32,265 nucleotides of DNA. Source: Faecalibacterium prausnitzii (GTDB lineage Bacteria > Bacillota > Clostridia > Oscillospirales > Ruminococcaceae). Below are positions 1-8,237 of this stretch, in pieces (the stretch's first letter is position 1; each line of letters opens with the position of its first letter). The DNA lies in assembly GCF_003324185.1 (NCBI RefSeq), contig NZ_PXUP01000024.1, positions 1 through 32,265 on the forward strand, written 5' to 3'. The notes below the pieces were generated by a model, which did not search any database, was not told the origin of the DNA, and worked only from the letters and a program-made list of their open reading frames with translations. A program made the position numbers and the translations under genes.

Positions 1-384
1 CGCCCTGTGCTGAAACGAGTGCTTGTTGCAGCCATGACGCTGGTAATTTTAACTCTCGGCGCGCTTGCAGTAAGTGCGGACTTCCGAAAGGCAGTCTATA
101 CGATGATTCAGAAATTCCTGCCGATTGAGATGCAGCTAACGTATCAAGTGGACGGAGAGCCATTAGAGCAGCTCCCGAATGGATACAGCGACCATTATGT
201 GCCGGATGGCTTTGAACGAGATTATGAACAAGGGTATGATGATGCACAAGCTTTTTTGCATGTTTACACAGATATCATGACGAATGATTTTTACACAGTT
301 AGCTGCGCGATAGTGCAAAACCAAAATCAAAAGGAAACATCAGTGTACAAGGGGTACAAACAAGATAAAATAGAAATGAGGGGC
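1..384 (+). pseudogene. DUF4367 protein, 5' part, split by the element
   Basis: Reading frame open from the window edge (no start needed in view; GTG at 7 is internal or alternative). It shows a membrane-anchor segment (about residues 5-25 of the visible part), then a charged extracytoplasmic stretch with the look of DUF4367 proteins, which are often encoded beside ECF sigma factors as anti-sigma-like partners. The host frame stops matching at codon GAT 385-387, where the element begins; the frame then runs by chance to 522 antisense to the recombinase. The missing C-terminal domain is found at 28598-28771. Family assignment is from memory of the fold pattern and moderately sure; the split itself is strongly supported by the rejoining frame. 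Confidence 0.75.
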
Positions 385-418
385 GATAGAGCGGAAATGT
401 CAGATTTTCCACTCTATC
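385..418. repeat. Left-end inverted repeat at the inferred attachment site
   Basis: GATAGAGCGGAAA (385-397) is mirrored by TTTCCACTCTATC (406-418), 12 of 13 positions complementary with an 8-base spacer. The repeat begins exactly at the GATA shared by the two junctions and overlaps the stop codon of the recombinase gene (400-402). This is a plausible binding site for the recombinase at the left end; binding is inferred. Confidence 0.6.
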
Positions 419-1908
419 TGAACACGGTCGCTGGTGGCCTTGATCGTAGAGATCAAACCATCGGCGGCTTTTCTTTTGTCGTCAAAATCTATGCTGTCCC
501 AGTTGTCGAGATAATAGGATAACTTCTTTATCTGCTGGGGAGATATGGTTTCAACGCTCAATTCAGCGATTGCCTTTGAAATGGTCTGGCGTCGGTTGTC
601 CAGTTCTTCAATTTTTTTGTTAGCGTAGGCAAGCAAGGTCGCATTGGCTCCGGTCAGCGTATCCAGCAGCTTTTCAATTTCTGACTCCACCTGTGCCAGC
701 TCCACTTGATAGGCGGTCAGTTTCGGATTGACTTTTTCCTCTCTGCCGTGGAGTATCTGAAAGTCTTTGAATTTCTCCTGCATGGCCGAGAAAATGAATT
801 GCTCAAATTCTTCTTTGCGGATTTTCCCGCAGCCCGGACAGCCTTTGTTTTCCGTCCGTTTGGTACAGCGGAAATATCCAGTGCTGTTTGGTACATGGGT
901 GGCTTTCAGAGCATACCCACAATGCCCGCATTTGATTTTTCCGGCCAGCCAAGTGTTCTTCGGTTTCCGTCCCTGCTGGAAGGTGGTATTTGCCATAAGT
1001 TTTTTCCGGCATTTAAGCCATGTGTCAGAGGAAATGAGTGCTTCGTGGGGAGCGATAACAAGTATCTGGTCTTTTAAGCACCTGTCCTTGTCCTCCTTCA
1101 CATCCCGCCCCTGATAGAGATAGCAGCCGTTTGTTCCGGCAAAGTCGGAAGCGTCATTGACAATCGCTGCGCCCTGGCTCTTGAAAAATTCGTACAGCTC
1201 CAAATCGGCCTGTGCGTAAACGGGGTTTCTTAAAAGCTGGGAAAGAAATGTACGGAACATGGATTTGCCATAAATTTTTATGTCATGTTCCTCGAAGTAT
1301 CGGGTAATATCTCCGAAGGAGGTTTCCGGTTCAGCGTACATTTCAAACATCAGCCGAACATGGTCGGCGGCTACGGGGTCGGCAACCATTTTCTTTGTGC
1401 GGATACCCTCTACCACAGTAGGCTCTAACTGATAACCGTATGGTGCCTGTCCGCTCATGTGAAAGCCTTTCAGGCACCGTGAATAGTAGGCGTCTGTGAC
1501 ACGCTTCTGAATTGTCTCACGTTCAAGCTGGGCGAATACAATGCAGATATTCAGCATGGCCCGGCCCATCGGGGTCGAAGTATCAAACTTTTCTGTGGAT
1601 GATACAAACTCCACATCATACTCTTGAAACAGCTCCATCATCGTTGCAAAGTCCAGAATAGAGCGGCTTATACGGTCCAGTTTATACACGATGACCCGCC
1701 TGACCTTTCCCTTGCGGATCTCGCCCAGCAGCTTTTGAAACTCCGGCCTGTCCGTATTTTTACCGGAATAGCCTTTGTCCTTGAATACCCGGCAGCTCCC
1801 ACCTTTCAATTCATACTTGCAAAAGTCGATCTGACTTTCAATGCTGATACTGTCCTTGCGGTCTACTGACTGTCTTGCGTAAATACAATCTTCTCTGATA
1901 AATTCCAT
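400..1908 (-). CDS. Large serine recombinase (site-specific integrase/excisionase)
   Basis: About 502 residues. An N-terminal resolvase catalytic domain carries the nucleophile in the YARQS motif (Ser14 from the chosen start) and the downstream arginine-rich RVIVYKLDRISRS segment. A recombinase domain follows, then a zinc ribbon (CGHCGY near residue 330, then C-x7-C and CPGC) and a C-terminal coiled coil typical of large serine integrases. The start is ATG at 1908 (MEFIRED) because AAGGAG lies 7 bases upstream; a longer frame to 1944 lacks a site. It catalyses integration and excision at the ends of this element and its 3' end lies inside the left-end inverted repeat. A promoter with TATAAT lies upstream (1957-1985). 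No tyrosine integrase is present in the window. Confidence 0.95.
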   Translation of the reverse strand: MEFIREDCIYARQSVDRKDSISIESQIDFCKYELKGGSCRVFKDKGYSGKNTDRPEFQKLLGEIRKGKVRRVIVYKLDRISRSILDFATMMELFQEYDVEFVSSTEKFDTSTPMGRAMLNICIVFAQLERETIQKRVTDAYYSRCLKGFHMSGQAPYGYQLEPTVVEGIRTKKMVADPVAADHVRLMFEMYAEPETSFGDITRYFEEHDIKIYGKSMFRTFLSQLLRNPVYAQADLELYEFFKSQGAAIVNDASDFAGTNGCYLYQGRDVKEDKDRCLKDQILVIAPHEALISSDTWLKCRKKLMANTTFQQGRKPKNTWLAGKIKCGHCGYALKATHVPNSTGYFRCTKRTENKGCPGCGKIRKEEFEQFIFSAMQEKFKDFQILHGREEKVNPKLTAYQVELAQVESEIEKLLDTLTGANATLLAYANKKIEELDNRRQTISKAIAELSVETISPQQIKKLSYYLDNWDSIDFDDKRKAADGLISTIKATSDRVQIEWKI

Positions 1909-1956
1909 ATTGGGCTCCTTTCCTTGTTGGAATGGAGCTACCAACCTTACAACTAT

Positions 1957-1985
1957 ATTATACCATCAGCAGCCCCGGACAACAA
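1957..1985 (-). promoter_or_regulatory. Promoter of the recombinase gene
   Basis: On the minus strand TTGTTG (1980-1985), 17 bases, then TATAAT (1957-1962), about 50 bases before the recombinase start. The sequence just upstream, CTAATCATTCGCAACATT, is shared with the promoter before CD1845/relaxase (10922-10950), suggesting a common regulator. Confidence 0.7.
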
Positions 1986-1997
1986 TGTTGCGAATGA

Positions 1998-2174
1998 TTA
2001 GGGAAATCTGTCTCCATATTTGCGGAACACCTCATAAAGACAACGCTCAATTTCTTTTTTGCGCTGTGCTTTCTCCTTCGGGGGAAGTACCGGCGTGAGG
2101 CTTTCCAGCACAATGATCTTCCCTTGAAATGCGACAGACTTTGTTTCTCGTTCATAAGTGACAGCTTGCGTCAT
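1998..2174 (-). CDS. Small conserved-looking protein of unknown function
   Basis: 58 residues starting at MTQAVTYERET; the ATG at 2174 is preceded by AAGGAGG, while the longer frame to 2285 has no ribosome site. It has a short beta-like N-terminal half (SVAFQGKIIVLESLTP) and a basic helical C-terminal half ending RKYGDRFP. I recall similar small genes next to recombinases in Tn1549-like elements, but no function is known to me. It lies 90 bases before the recombinase gene and its 3' end overlaps the conserved box upstream of the recombinase promoter. Confidence 0.65.
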   Translation of the reverse strand: MTQAVTYERETKSVAFQGKIIVLESLTPVLPPKEKAQRKKEIERCLYEVFRKYGDRFP

Positions 2175-2240
2175 TGAAAACCTCCTTTGCGAAAGTGCGT
2201 GTATATGCCAGCCTTTCCCACTTGTCCCGTGGGGAAATGT

Positions 2241-2270
2241 CAAAAGACGGCACCCAGCAGGTGCCGCCCT
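2241..2270 (-). terminator. Hairpin terminator
   Basis: On the minus strand GGGCGGCACC and GGGTGCCGTC form a stem with a short loop, followed by TTTTG. It lies between the 67-residue gene ending at 2308 and the small gene starting at 2174. Confidence 0.55.
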
Positions 2271-2284
2271 TTGAGCTTTCTCCA

Positions 2285-2306
2285 CTTCGGGTCAATGTGG
2301 TCCGAG
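2285..2306. repeat. Intergenic palindrome, copy 1
   Basis: CTTCGGGTCA, ATG, TGGTCCGAG. One base after the stop codon (2308-2310) of the 67-residue gene. The most diverged clear copy. Confidence 0.7.
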
Positions 2307-2307
2307 G

Positions 2308-2511
2308 TCAGTAAGGACTGGAAAGGTACTTTTCTTTGGCATCCTCCACGCTGTTGAGGTCGAATACTTCATAAAGCTGCCCCACAACACGCCGTATATC
2401 CTTCTTTGAAAATCCGCAGTTCTCCATTGCCATAATGACATAACCACGGCAGGCGTCATTGCTCCATTCGTCCGGTTCCAAGCCGGGGATCATTCCAAAC
2501 GCATTTCCCAT
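2308..2511 (-). CDS. Small acidic protein of unknown function
   Basis: 67 residues from MGNAFGMIPG. The ATG at 2511 has AAAGGAG with 6 bases spacing, whereas the longer frame to 2604 has none. It is acidic with helical segments (EWSNDACRGYVIMAMENCGF, then DIRRVVGQLYEVFDLNSVEDAKE). I do not recognise a characterised family. It lies downstream of an unusually long non-coding gap (2512-3018) and ends one base before a palindrome copy. Confidence 0.65.
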   Translation of the reverse strand: MGNAFGMIPGLEPDEWSNDACRGYVIMAMENCGFSKKDIRRVVGQLYEVFDLNSVEDAKEKYLSSPY

Positions 2512-3018
2512 AAAATGCTCCTTTTTTGAAAAGATGGGGAGCCACACCGGATCGGTTGGCCTATCATCAGACAGCATTGCCGGGGGCTCCCCATAGGTTT
2601 TCACTTCATTTCAGACACACCGGACGGGCATAGGCTTCATGCCCCATAGTATTTCAACTCTCCCCATTCTGATGGCAAGGCGTTCTCATTGCCTGCGACG
2701 GCTCACGGCTTGCAAGACCGCTTCAACGCTCGGACTGTGACTAAACGCAAGTATCCGGGTTCTGCGCCTGTTCCGGTGGAGCCAGCCTTGCCCCACCTAT
2801 GGCATGGACCTGTTCGCTCGCTCAGTTTTACAAAGACTGTATTCTCTGAAATCCGAGGTCATGGCGGGTCTGTCACACAGCGCGTTCCCCTTCGTATCCG
2901 GGTGTCTTTTTATTCGATTTTCAATCTGCATGAGGCTTGTCTGAACCTCGGGCCATTGTGACCCGAAGTGTTTTGCCTCTCATAAGCCATTTCATTTTCC
3001 GGCCTAAATCGGTACGCC
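2512..3018 (-). other. 507-base gap, candidate structured RNA or group II intron remnant
   Basis: No gene with a ribosome site on either strand. Read on the minus strand it is rich in short stems, for example GGGCATGAAGCCTATGCCC near 2630-2650, and has long stretches without start-linked frames. GTGTGAC near 2873-2879 resembles the GUGYG 5' end of group II introns, but no reverse transcriptase frame and no domain V are visible, so an intact intron is ruled out. In an otherwise tightly packed element such a gap is exceptional. It contains palindrome copy 2 at its upstream edge. Confidence 0.4.
2947..2968. repeat. Intergenic palindrome, copy 2
   Basis: CTCGGGCCA, TTG, TGACCCGAAG. 50 bases after the sigma factor stop codon. 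Confidence 0.85.
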
Positions 3019-3441
3019 TTACAAAGAATTTTTCAAAATTTTTTCTAAGCGCCGCAGACCTCGCTCGATTGCGACACGAACTACTTTTTCATGGACGCCC
3101 TCTGCCCGGGCAATGTCCTGTTTGGTCATGCCGAGAATGAAATGAGCATAAATCCGTTTTGCCTGTTTGTCCGGCAAACTGGAAATCGCTGCGTGAAGCT
3201 CCTGCATGGTCACTTTCCGCTCATACAGTTCATGGGGAGATAAGGCAACAAAGACAGCTTCATGCTCCAGCCCGTCATCCCGATCAAGGGAATAGTAGGC
3301 TTTGTGGCGGTATGTACGCAGCCGGTAGGCAGCCTCTTTACGATCAAACTCTTTGAACATTTCTGCAACTTCTTCCGATACTTCCATGAAGCAATCTGAT
3401 GTATAGAATGGGTAATAGTCCCGCAAATTGATAATAGCCAT
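3019..3441 (-). CDS. Sigma-70 family (ECF-like) sigma factor of the element
   Basis: 140 residues starting MAIINLRDYY; ATG at 3441 follows GGAGG by 5 bases, so the longer frame to 3591 is not used. An N-terminal region of about 70 residues carries many charged residues. The C-terminal part (about 75-140) has the sigma region 4 helix-turn-helix pattern: LPDKQAKRIYAHFILGMT, then KQDIARAEGVHEKVVRVAI. Short sigma-like proteins of this kind are standard in Tn916/Tn1549-type elements, where they are thought to control transfer genes. Palindrome copies flank it (2947-2968 and 3515-3537). Confidence 0.85.
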   Translation of the reverse strand: MAIINLRDYYPFYTSDCFMEVSEEVAEMFKEFDRKEAAYRLRTYRHKAYYSLDRDDGLEHEAVFVALSPHELYERKVTMQELHAAISSLPDKQAKRIYAHFILGMTKQDIARAEGVHEKVVRVAIERGLRRLEKILKNSL

Positions 3442-3514
3442 ATTGACCTCCGTTTCGGTTGTTGGTTGACGAGTGACCGAAACGAAGGCGGCGGGGAGCG
3501 GCACCGGGGAATGA

Positions 3515-3537
3515 CTTCGGGCCAACATGACCCGAAG
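3515..3537. repeat. Intergenic palindrome, copy 3
   Basis: CTTCGGGCCA, ACA, TGACCCGAAG. Upstream of the sigma factor and the last copy before the palindrome-free cargo region. Confidence 0.9.
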
Positions 3538-3591
3538 CAGCCCCATAAGAACACAAAAGCGCCCGGGCGGCATGAAGCCACACGAACGCAT

Positions 3592-3903
3592 GAAGTTACA
3601 TATTCATTTATGTACTGTCTGATTTCACATTCATAACCAGACTGTCCCGGAGGGGGCGCTATGCTTTTTTTAATTGATGTAGGTCATGGGTACTATGAAA
3701 AGAGGCAAAAATAGACACGGCGGCAATCCTCCTTATATGCCGCCGTGGATTTACACGGTGTTAGGTCGTCGTTATTTTAAGGTAGACGAAAAGAAACGGC
3801 GGCTCTGAAAATCAAAGCCGCCGCTTCATAGGCGCGTGAAAATGTGTCTGCTGTACGACGGCTTTTTTTCTTTTGCCGTCGTCCGGCAGATTAACATATG
3901 AAA
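3592..3903. other. Cargo-backbone boundary gap with several hairpins
   Basis: No convincing gene. Three strong inverted repeats are visible: ACGGCGGCA/TGCCGCCGT (about 3717-3745), CGGCGGCT/AGCCGCCG (about 3796-3825) and ACGACGGC/GCCGTCGT around a T-rich loop (about 3856-3890), the last just after the permease stop and possibly ending its transcript. A 37-residue basic frame on the plus strand (3695-3808, MKRGKNRHGG) lacks a ribosome site and I do not call it. The gap marks the join of the AT-richer cargo to the GC-rich backbone. Confidence 0.45.
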
Positions 3904-5712
3904 CTATAATTCATTGATGGTTGCAGTAATCGACATATTGCGAATTCGTTTTGCCGGAGCATATACAGCTGCGATTGCCGCAATCGAGACAAACAGAAGA
4001 ATAACGCCCAAAGAGATAATTGGGAACTGCCACACAGCAGATGGAAAATGCCCTGCAATAAGGAAATCATACAGCGATTTGCTAAGCGGCAAGCCAATAG
4101 CACAACCAACAACGCACCCCAAAACAGCATAGGTGAATGCTTCACAGGCAATCATTTTCGTCATTTGCCGTTCATCCATTCCTACTGCCCGCATAGCTCC
4201 ATATTGCTTCATTCTGGCAGACACACTCATGGAAATGCTATTGACAATGTTCATTACCGTTACCAGTGCAATAATTGCCAAAAACGCATAAACACAGAAA
4301 ACAAAAGCCATATAAGTTCCCGTAGTGCGCTCGTCGCGTTTATCTTGAAAGCTATATGTTTGATCTACGGAATTCTGGATTGCCTGAACATTTTCGTCCG
4401 TAACATCTCCCGTTGTTTGTATCAGCACAAGAGAATAACCTTCCTCTCCTGTCAAACGGACAAATGTTTCATCAGAGGTAATCAATGTGAGCTTTCCATT
4501 TGTCAATCCATTCTCACTAAATGGGTCGTTTTTTAACAGTCCGGCTATGGTAAGGGTTTCATCCCCAATCTGAACAGTGTCACCGATTTTCCATGTGCTG
4601 TCCTGATCGGATGTTGCCAAAACAAAATTGCTGTCCCTAAAAACTTTGGACAGATCACTCCCCCTTTTCAAAGCACTGTCTTTTTTCAGACATTGTAAAT
4701 CAAAATCGTCATAAGAAATCAAATCGACTGTGCCAGAAAAGTTGGTGTCGTCGTTTAGTTTGGCAGAAACATCAAATACACTACGACGCCCGTAAACTTC
4801 CTTCACTCCATCCATTTCGCGGATGGTTGTAAGCAGTTCCCAAGGAATCGTATTACCGTCAGCACTTGCAATATCTATATCTGATGTGGCAGCCGACTGA
4901 GGAATCAGGTAATCCACAAAATCGACCATAATAGAAAAGCTCAAAAACAGGATGATGCTAAGTGCAAAAGAACCTGTCATCAGGAATAAATTTTTCTTCC
5001 CGGAGACCGCATGGCCGATACCGAGAAGGGCTTCAATCTTTCCGAATCCTGTATACTGGGAATGACGCATTGTTTTTCCGTGGTCTGCATTTCCAGACAC
5101 CGCTGTGATAGGAGATACCTTCGCGGCATGTTTCGCCGGAGCATTTGCGGCGATCAGTACAGTAATCAGTCCAACAAAGATACCGCAGGCAATGCCAAAA
5201 ATACTGATACCAAAGAGGGGAATATCAGAAAATTCTTCTCTGACTACAAAGCGCAGTACCGCACACAGCCCCCATGTTGTAACAACCCCTAAAATAAGAC
5301 CGATGGGTACAGCCGTTTTGCACCAGTTCAATGCCTCCAGACGAACAAACCGAATAATCTGCTGCTTACTCATACCAATGCAACGCATCATTCCAAAAAA
5401 TTTGGTTCTCTGGGCAACGCTACTGTTCATACTGCTGGAAATCATCAAAACGCCTGCAATCAAAATCAGCAGGAACAGAACAACCGCAACAGAAAGAAGG
5501 GTTTGCCCCATGGAACTGCCGAGCAAGTCTCCAATAGAGAAACTTCCATGCTTACCAACCAATCGGGCCTGTTCCATCCGAAAACCCATTTCTGCCATAC
5601 TGAATACTGCTGTTACCATAAACACAGCAAATACAATGCAAAGCAGCGTCATACGATTTTGTCGGCGATGAACTTTAGCGGAGATGGGAATAAGACTAAG
5701 ATAGCTTTTCAT
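3904..5712 (-). CDS. ABC transporter permease, double FtsX type
   Basis: 602 residues, integral membrane. The first transmembrane segment is at about 22-42, followed by an FtsX block (three helices about 72-190) containing the typical FFGMMRCIGMSKQQI cytoplasmic motif. A fifth helix lies at about 232-257, then an extracytoplasmic domain of about 190 residues, and a second FtsX block (three C-terminal helices) with the matching KQYGAMRAVGMDERQM motif. The ATG overlaps the stop codon of the ATPase gene (ATGA, 5709-5712) and has GGGAGG upstream, so the two are translationally coupled. With the adjacent ATPase it should form an exporter or membrane-extraction pump; in such neighbourhoods the usual substrates are antimicrobial peptides or lipids, which is inference here. 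It lacks the exact BceB layout, so I do not call it BceB. Confidence 0.88.
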   Translation of the reverse strand: MKSYLSLIPISAKVHRRQNRMTLLCIVFAVFMVTAVFSMAEMGFRMEQARLVGKHGSFSIGDLLGSSMGQTLLSVAVVLFLLILIAGVLMISSSMNSSVAQRTKFFGMMRCIGMSKQQIIRFVRLEALNWCKTAVPIGLILGVVTTWGLCAVLRFVVREEFSDIPLFGISIFGIACGIFVGLITVLIAANAPAKHAAKVSPITAVSGNADHGKTMRHSQYTGFGKIEALLGIGHAVSGKKNLFLMTGSFALSIILFLSFSIMVDFVDYLIPQSAATSDIDIASADGNTIPWELLTTIREMDGVKEVYGRRSVFDVSAKLNDDTNFSGTVDLISYDDFDLQCLKKDSALKRGSDLSKVFRDSNFVLATSDQDSTWKIGDTVQIGDETLTIAGLLKNDPFSENGLTNGKLTLITSDETFVRLTGEEGYSLVLIQTTGDVTDENVQAIQNSVDQTYSFQDKRDERTTGTYMAFVFCVYAFLAIIALVTVMNIVNSISMSVSARMKQYGAMRAVGMDERQMTKMIACEAFTYAVLGCVVGCAIGLPLSKSLYDFLIAGHFPSAVWQFPIISLGVILLFVSIAAIAAVYAPAKRIRNMSITATINEL

Positions 5713-6392
5713 TCACGGCACCTCCCAAAATCAGTCAAAGTACCATCCGATACCTGTAATACCCGGTCTGCCGTTTGCGCAATACTGCGGTTATGGGTAA
5801 TCATAATGATGGTCTGCTCGTATTTTTTCGATGTTTCTTTGAGCAATGCTATGACCTCACTGCTGTTTTGTGAGTCCAAATTTCCTGTTGGCTCGTCTGC
5901 CAGAATCAGAGAAGGACGGGTAATCAATGCGCGGCCAATCGCCACTCTCTGCTGTTGACCGCCGGAAAGCTGACTGGGTAAATGATTACGACGATCTTTC
6001 AAATTCAAAACCGTCAGCAGTTCCTCCAAATATCTCTTATCCGGCTTTTGATAATCCAACAACAGCGGAAAAATAATATTTTGTTCCACCGTCAACTCCG
6101 GGATAAGGTTAAACGCCTGAAAGATAAAGCCGATATTCCTCCGGCGGAAAACGGTCAGCTTTCGATCGTTCATGGCAAAAATGTCCTTGCCGTCAATCAG
6201 AACCTTGCCAGATGTTGGCGTGTCCAAAGCACCGATCATATTCAGCAGTGTACTTTTACCAGAACCGGATTCCCCGACGATTGCCACATACTCGCCCTTT
6301 GGAACAGAAAAGCTGACATCCTTTAATGCCTTGACAGCGGTTTCTCCGTTGCCATAGGTCTTACTGATATTTTTGACTTCTAATAAGTTCAT
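5709..6392 (-). CDS. ABC transporter ATP-binding protein (LolD/MacB/BceA class)
   Basis: 227 residues. Walker A GESGSGKST at 40-48, Q-loop FQAFNL at 91-96, signature LSGGQ at 142-146, Walker B LILADE at 162-167 with the DEPTGNLD form typical of the LolD/MacB/BceA group, and H-loop ITHN near residue 200. Cytoplasmic partner of the FtsX permease that follows and overlaps it by four bases. The start at 6392 has a modest GAGGTG site. The 112-base gap before it carries a paired TGTAGGCT operator and a hairpin leader, so expression is probably under the adjacent response regulator. Confidence 0.93.
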   Translation of the reverse strand: MNLLEVKNISKTYGNGETAVKALKDVSFSVPKGEYVAIVGESGSGKSTLLNMIGALDTPTSGKVLIDGKDIFAMNDRKLTVFRRRNIGFIFQAFNLIPELTVEQNIIFPLLLDYQKPDKRYLEELLTVLNLKDRRNHLPSQLSGGQQQRVAIGRALITRPSLILADEPTGNLDSQNSSEVIALLKETSKKYEQTIIMITHNRSIAQTADRVLQVSDGTLTDFGRCRE

Positions 6393-6426
6393 AGTGTAAA
6401 CACCTCTTTCTGAATGATTTTGCGAT

Positions 6427-6458
6427 ATAGGCAGGCTGTCTTTGTTTGTCCTGCCTAT
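6427..6458 (-). other. Leader hairpin before the exporter genes
   Basis: ATAGGCAGG and CCTGCCTAT are perfectly complementary across a 14-base loop, in the untranslated leader of the ATPase gene. No T-run follows, so it looks like an mRNA structure rather than a terminator. Confidence 0.5.
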
Positions 6459-6465
6459 GTGTGAG

Positions 6466-6509
6466 AGAATAGCACCTGAATCTTACTGTAAGCCTACAGC
6501 CAGCCTACA
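6466..6509 (-). promoter_or_regulatory. Operator and promoter of the exporter genes
   Basis: On the minus strand TGTAGGCT occurs twice (6502-6509 and 6491-6498) with an 11-base period, the arrangement usual for OmpR-family response regulators. A -10-like TATTCT (6466-6471) follows. The only -35-like hexamer (TTACAG) is at a poor 14-base spacing, consistent with activator dependence. The same octamer lies upstream of the regulator operon promoter (8473-8480). It overlaps the stop codon of the histidine kinase gene. Confidence 0.6.
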
Positions 6510-7542
6510 ATTTTGTAGGAATCAGAAAATTCATTGTGAAAGTTGTCCCGATACCTAATTCGCTGTCAACCTCAATGGTGCCGTTATGTGCTTCAACGAT
6601 TGCCTTTGCCAAAGGTAATCCCAGTCCAATCCCTTGCTTGTCCTTAGAAAAACGACTGCGATAAAACCGCTTGAAGATGTGATGTATATCCTCTGGGTGG
6701 ATGCCGCATCCATTATCCGTTATCACAATTTGGACACCAGACGGCAACTCGTTCCACGCAACACGAATTGTTGCACCACTTTCTGTATGGTCAAACGCAT
6801 TTTTCACAATATTGTCGATTGCCTCATTCAACCAATCACGATCACAAAAAAGAGAAAGATGATCCGAGCCAGACAGAATGATTTCTTTCTTTTCCTGTCT
6901 GGCTCTATATGCAAAATGCAGTTCAATATCCCGCATCATATCTGCAACATTTTCTGCGTTCTTTTCCAAGACAATGGCTCCGGCATCCAATCTTGTAATC
7001 TTGAGCAGACTTTGCACCAGTGTTTCGATACGGTCAAGTTCCTGCTCAGACAAACCCGCAAATTCTTTCACGGAGGACACTTCTATATCCTCGTCTTGAA
7101 GGAGTCCGTTATAAATATTGAGTGCTGCCAGCGGTGTTTTCAGTTGGTGTGAAATGTCGGAGATTGTATTTTTCAAAAACTCTTTCTCTCGTAACTCGTT
7201 ATCTGCATGGGCATTTAACACTGCCGCTAAAGAATTGATGGAATGAAGCAGTCGGTACAATTCGCCCTCATTGTCACATTCAATACGGGCATTGCGATCA
7301 CCATCAAGATACGCATTGATTTGTAATATCGCCTGCTCCATGATCTGATTTTGCCGATTAAAATATACAAAGCAGACTGCCCATACAGCACCGCCAGCCA
7401 ATAGAAAAAGGATTAGCAATAACAGAGAAAGCCGTCGATATGACAGCCATAGAAAAACCTCGGCTAAGAGAAATGTAACCCCAAAAACCAGTGAAAGCGA
7501 AAGAAATAGATTTTTGATTTCTTTATTTGCCAGTATCTTCAT
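6505..7542 (-). CDS. Sensor histidine kinase with two membrane helices
   Basis: 345 residues from MKILANKEIK: the ATG at 7542 has GAGG six bases upstream and lies 8 bases after the regulator stop codon; a longer frame to 7569 would overlap it. Two transmembrane helices (about 12-34 and 38-60) are separated only by a few residues (SYRR), so there is practically no external sensor domain. Then follow the phosphoacceptor H-box (ISDISHQLKTPL, about residue 130), N-box (NEAIDNIVKNAFDHT), G1 (ITDNGCGI), F-box (IFKRFYRSRF) and G2 (GIGLGLPLAKAI). Kinases of this design usually sense within the membrane or through a partner ABC transporter; the FtsX exporter next door is the obvious candidate partner. 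Confidence 0.93.
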   Translation of the reverse strand: MKILANKEIKNLFLSLSLVFGVTFLLAEVFLWLSYRRLSLLLLILFLLAGGAVWAVCFVYFNRQNQIMEQAILQINAYLDGDRNARIECDNEGELYRLLHSINSLAAVLNAHADNELREKEFLKNTISDISHQLKTPLAALNIYNGLLQDEDIEVSSVKEFAGLSEQELDRIETLVQSLLKITRLDAGAIVLEKNAENVADMMRDIELHFAYRARQEKKEIILSGSDHLSLFCDRDWLNEAIDNIVKNAFDHTESGATIRVAWNELPSGVQIVITDNGCGIHPEDIHHIFKRFYRSRFSKDKQGIGLGLPLAKAIVEAHNGTIEVDSELGIGTTFTMNFLIPTKL

Positions 7543-7550
7543 TCTGTACC

Positions 7551-8237
7551 TCACCCGATAATATTCCATTTATATCCCATACCTCGAACAGTCAGGAGCA
7601 TTTGTGGTTCACTTGGATTATCCTCGATCTTCATACGAAGCCGACGCATATAGACCGTAAGGGTACTACTGTCGATATAATTCCCGTCGCAATCCCATAG
7701 CTTATCTAAAATTTGTCCCTTTGTCAGCACCATGCTTGGGTTTCTCATAAACAAGCACAGTAGCTTGTATTCCGCGGCAGTCAAATCCAACAGCTCCCCA
7801 TTTTTGAAAACCTGTCCTTGCAGCAAAAGAACTTTGATGCCATTCGACTGCAATTCTGTGTCTGCTGTTTGAAAAGAATTTGCACGTCGAAGTAAGGCGT
7901 TAATCCTTGAAACGAGAACCCCCAGTTTGAACGGTTTTGTGATATAGTCATCACCTCCAATATCCAGCCCCATAATAATACTTGTTTCCTCATCCGAAGC
8001 CGTCAGAAAAATAATTGGCACCTTTGATGTAAGTCGAACTCTTTTGCAAAATTCAAAGCCAGACCCATCTGGCAGAGATACGTCCAACACCAACAAATCA
8101 TATTTTCCGTCTGTCCACAATTCCTCCGCTTCTTTGAGCGTTCTGGCGATATTTAATTCAAATCCCTGCTTTTTGAAAGCAAAAGAAAGCCCGTTAATCA
8201 GGCTTAGATCATCTTCAAGAAGTAATATATTACTCAT
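7551..8237 (-). CDS. OmpR-family response regulator
   Basis: 228 residues. Receiver domain with acidic pocket EDD at 8-10, phosphoacceptor Asp52 (LLVLDVSLPDGSG), conserved threonine near 79 (FLTAS) and Lys101 (ITKPF). C-terminal winged helix (about 130-228) with LTAAEYKLLCLFMRN and the recognition region SSTLTVYMRRLRMKI. Its ATG lies inside the end of the preceding 62-residue DNA-binding gene (overlap 8230-8237), so translation is coupled. Probably activates the exporter genes through the TGTAGGCT repeats at 6491-6509 and its own operon through the copy at 8473-8480; binding is inferred from position and repeat spacing. Confidence 0.94.
   Translation of the reverse strand: MSNILLLEDDLSLINGLSFAFKKQGFELNIARTLKEAEELWTDGKYDLLVLDVSLPDGSGFEFCKRVRLTSKVPIIFLTASDEETSIIMGLDIGGDDYITKPFKLGVLVSRINALLRRANSFQTADTELQSNGIKVLLLQGQVFKNGELLDLTAAEYKLLCLFMRNPSMVLTKGQILDKLWDCDGNYIDSSTLTVYMRRLRMKIEDNPSEPQMLLTVRGMGYKWNIIG

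Noticed and set aside
2689-2961. 90-residue open frame on the plus strand in the long gap
   Set aside because: No ribosome site, unusual composition, and opposite to all neighbouring transcription; more likely chance coding over a structured RNA region.
3695-3808. 37-residue basic frame (MKRGKNRHGG) on the plus strand
   Set aside because: No ribosome site and overlaps two hairpins; cannot be supported as a gene.
3904-5712. Calling the permease BceB (bacitracin exporter)
   Set aside because: Helix layout appears to be 8 with a loop after helix 5, not the 10-helix BceB pattern; only the general FtsX class is supported.
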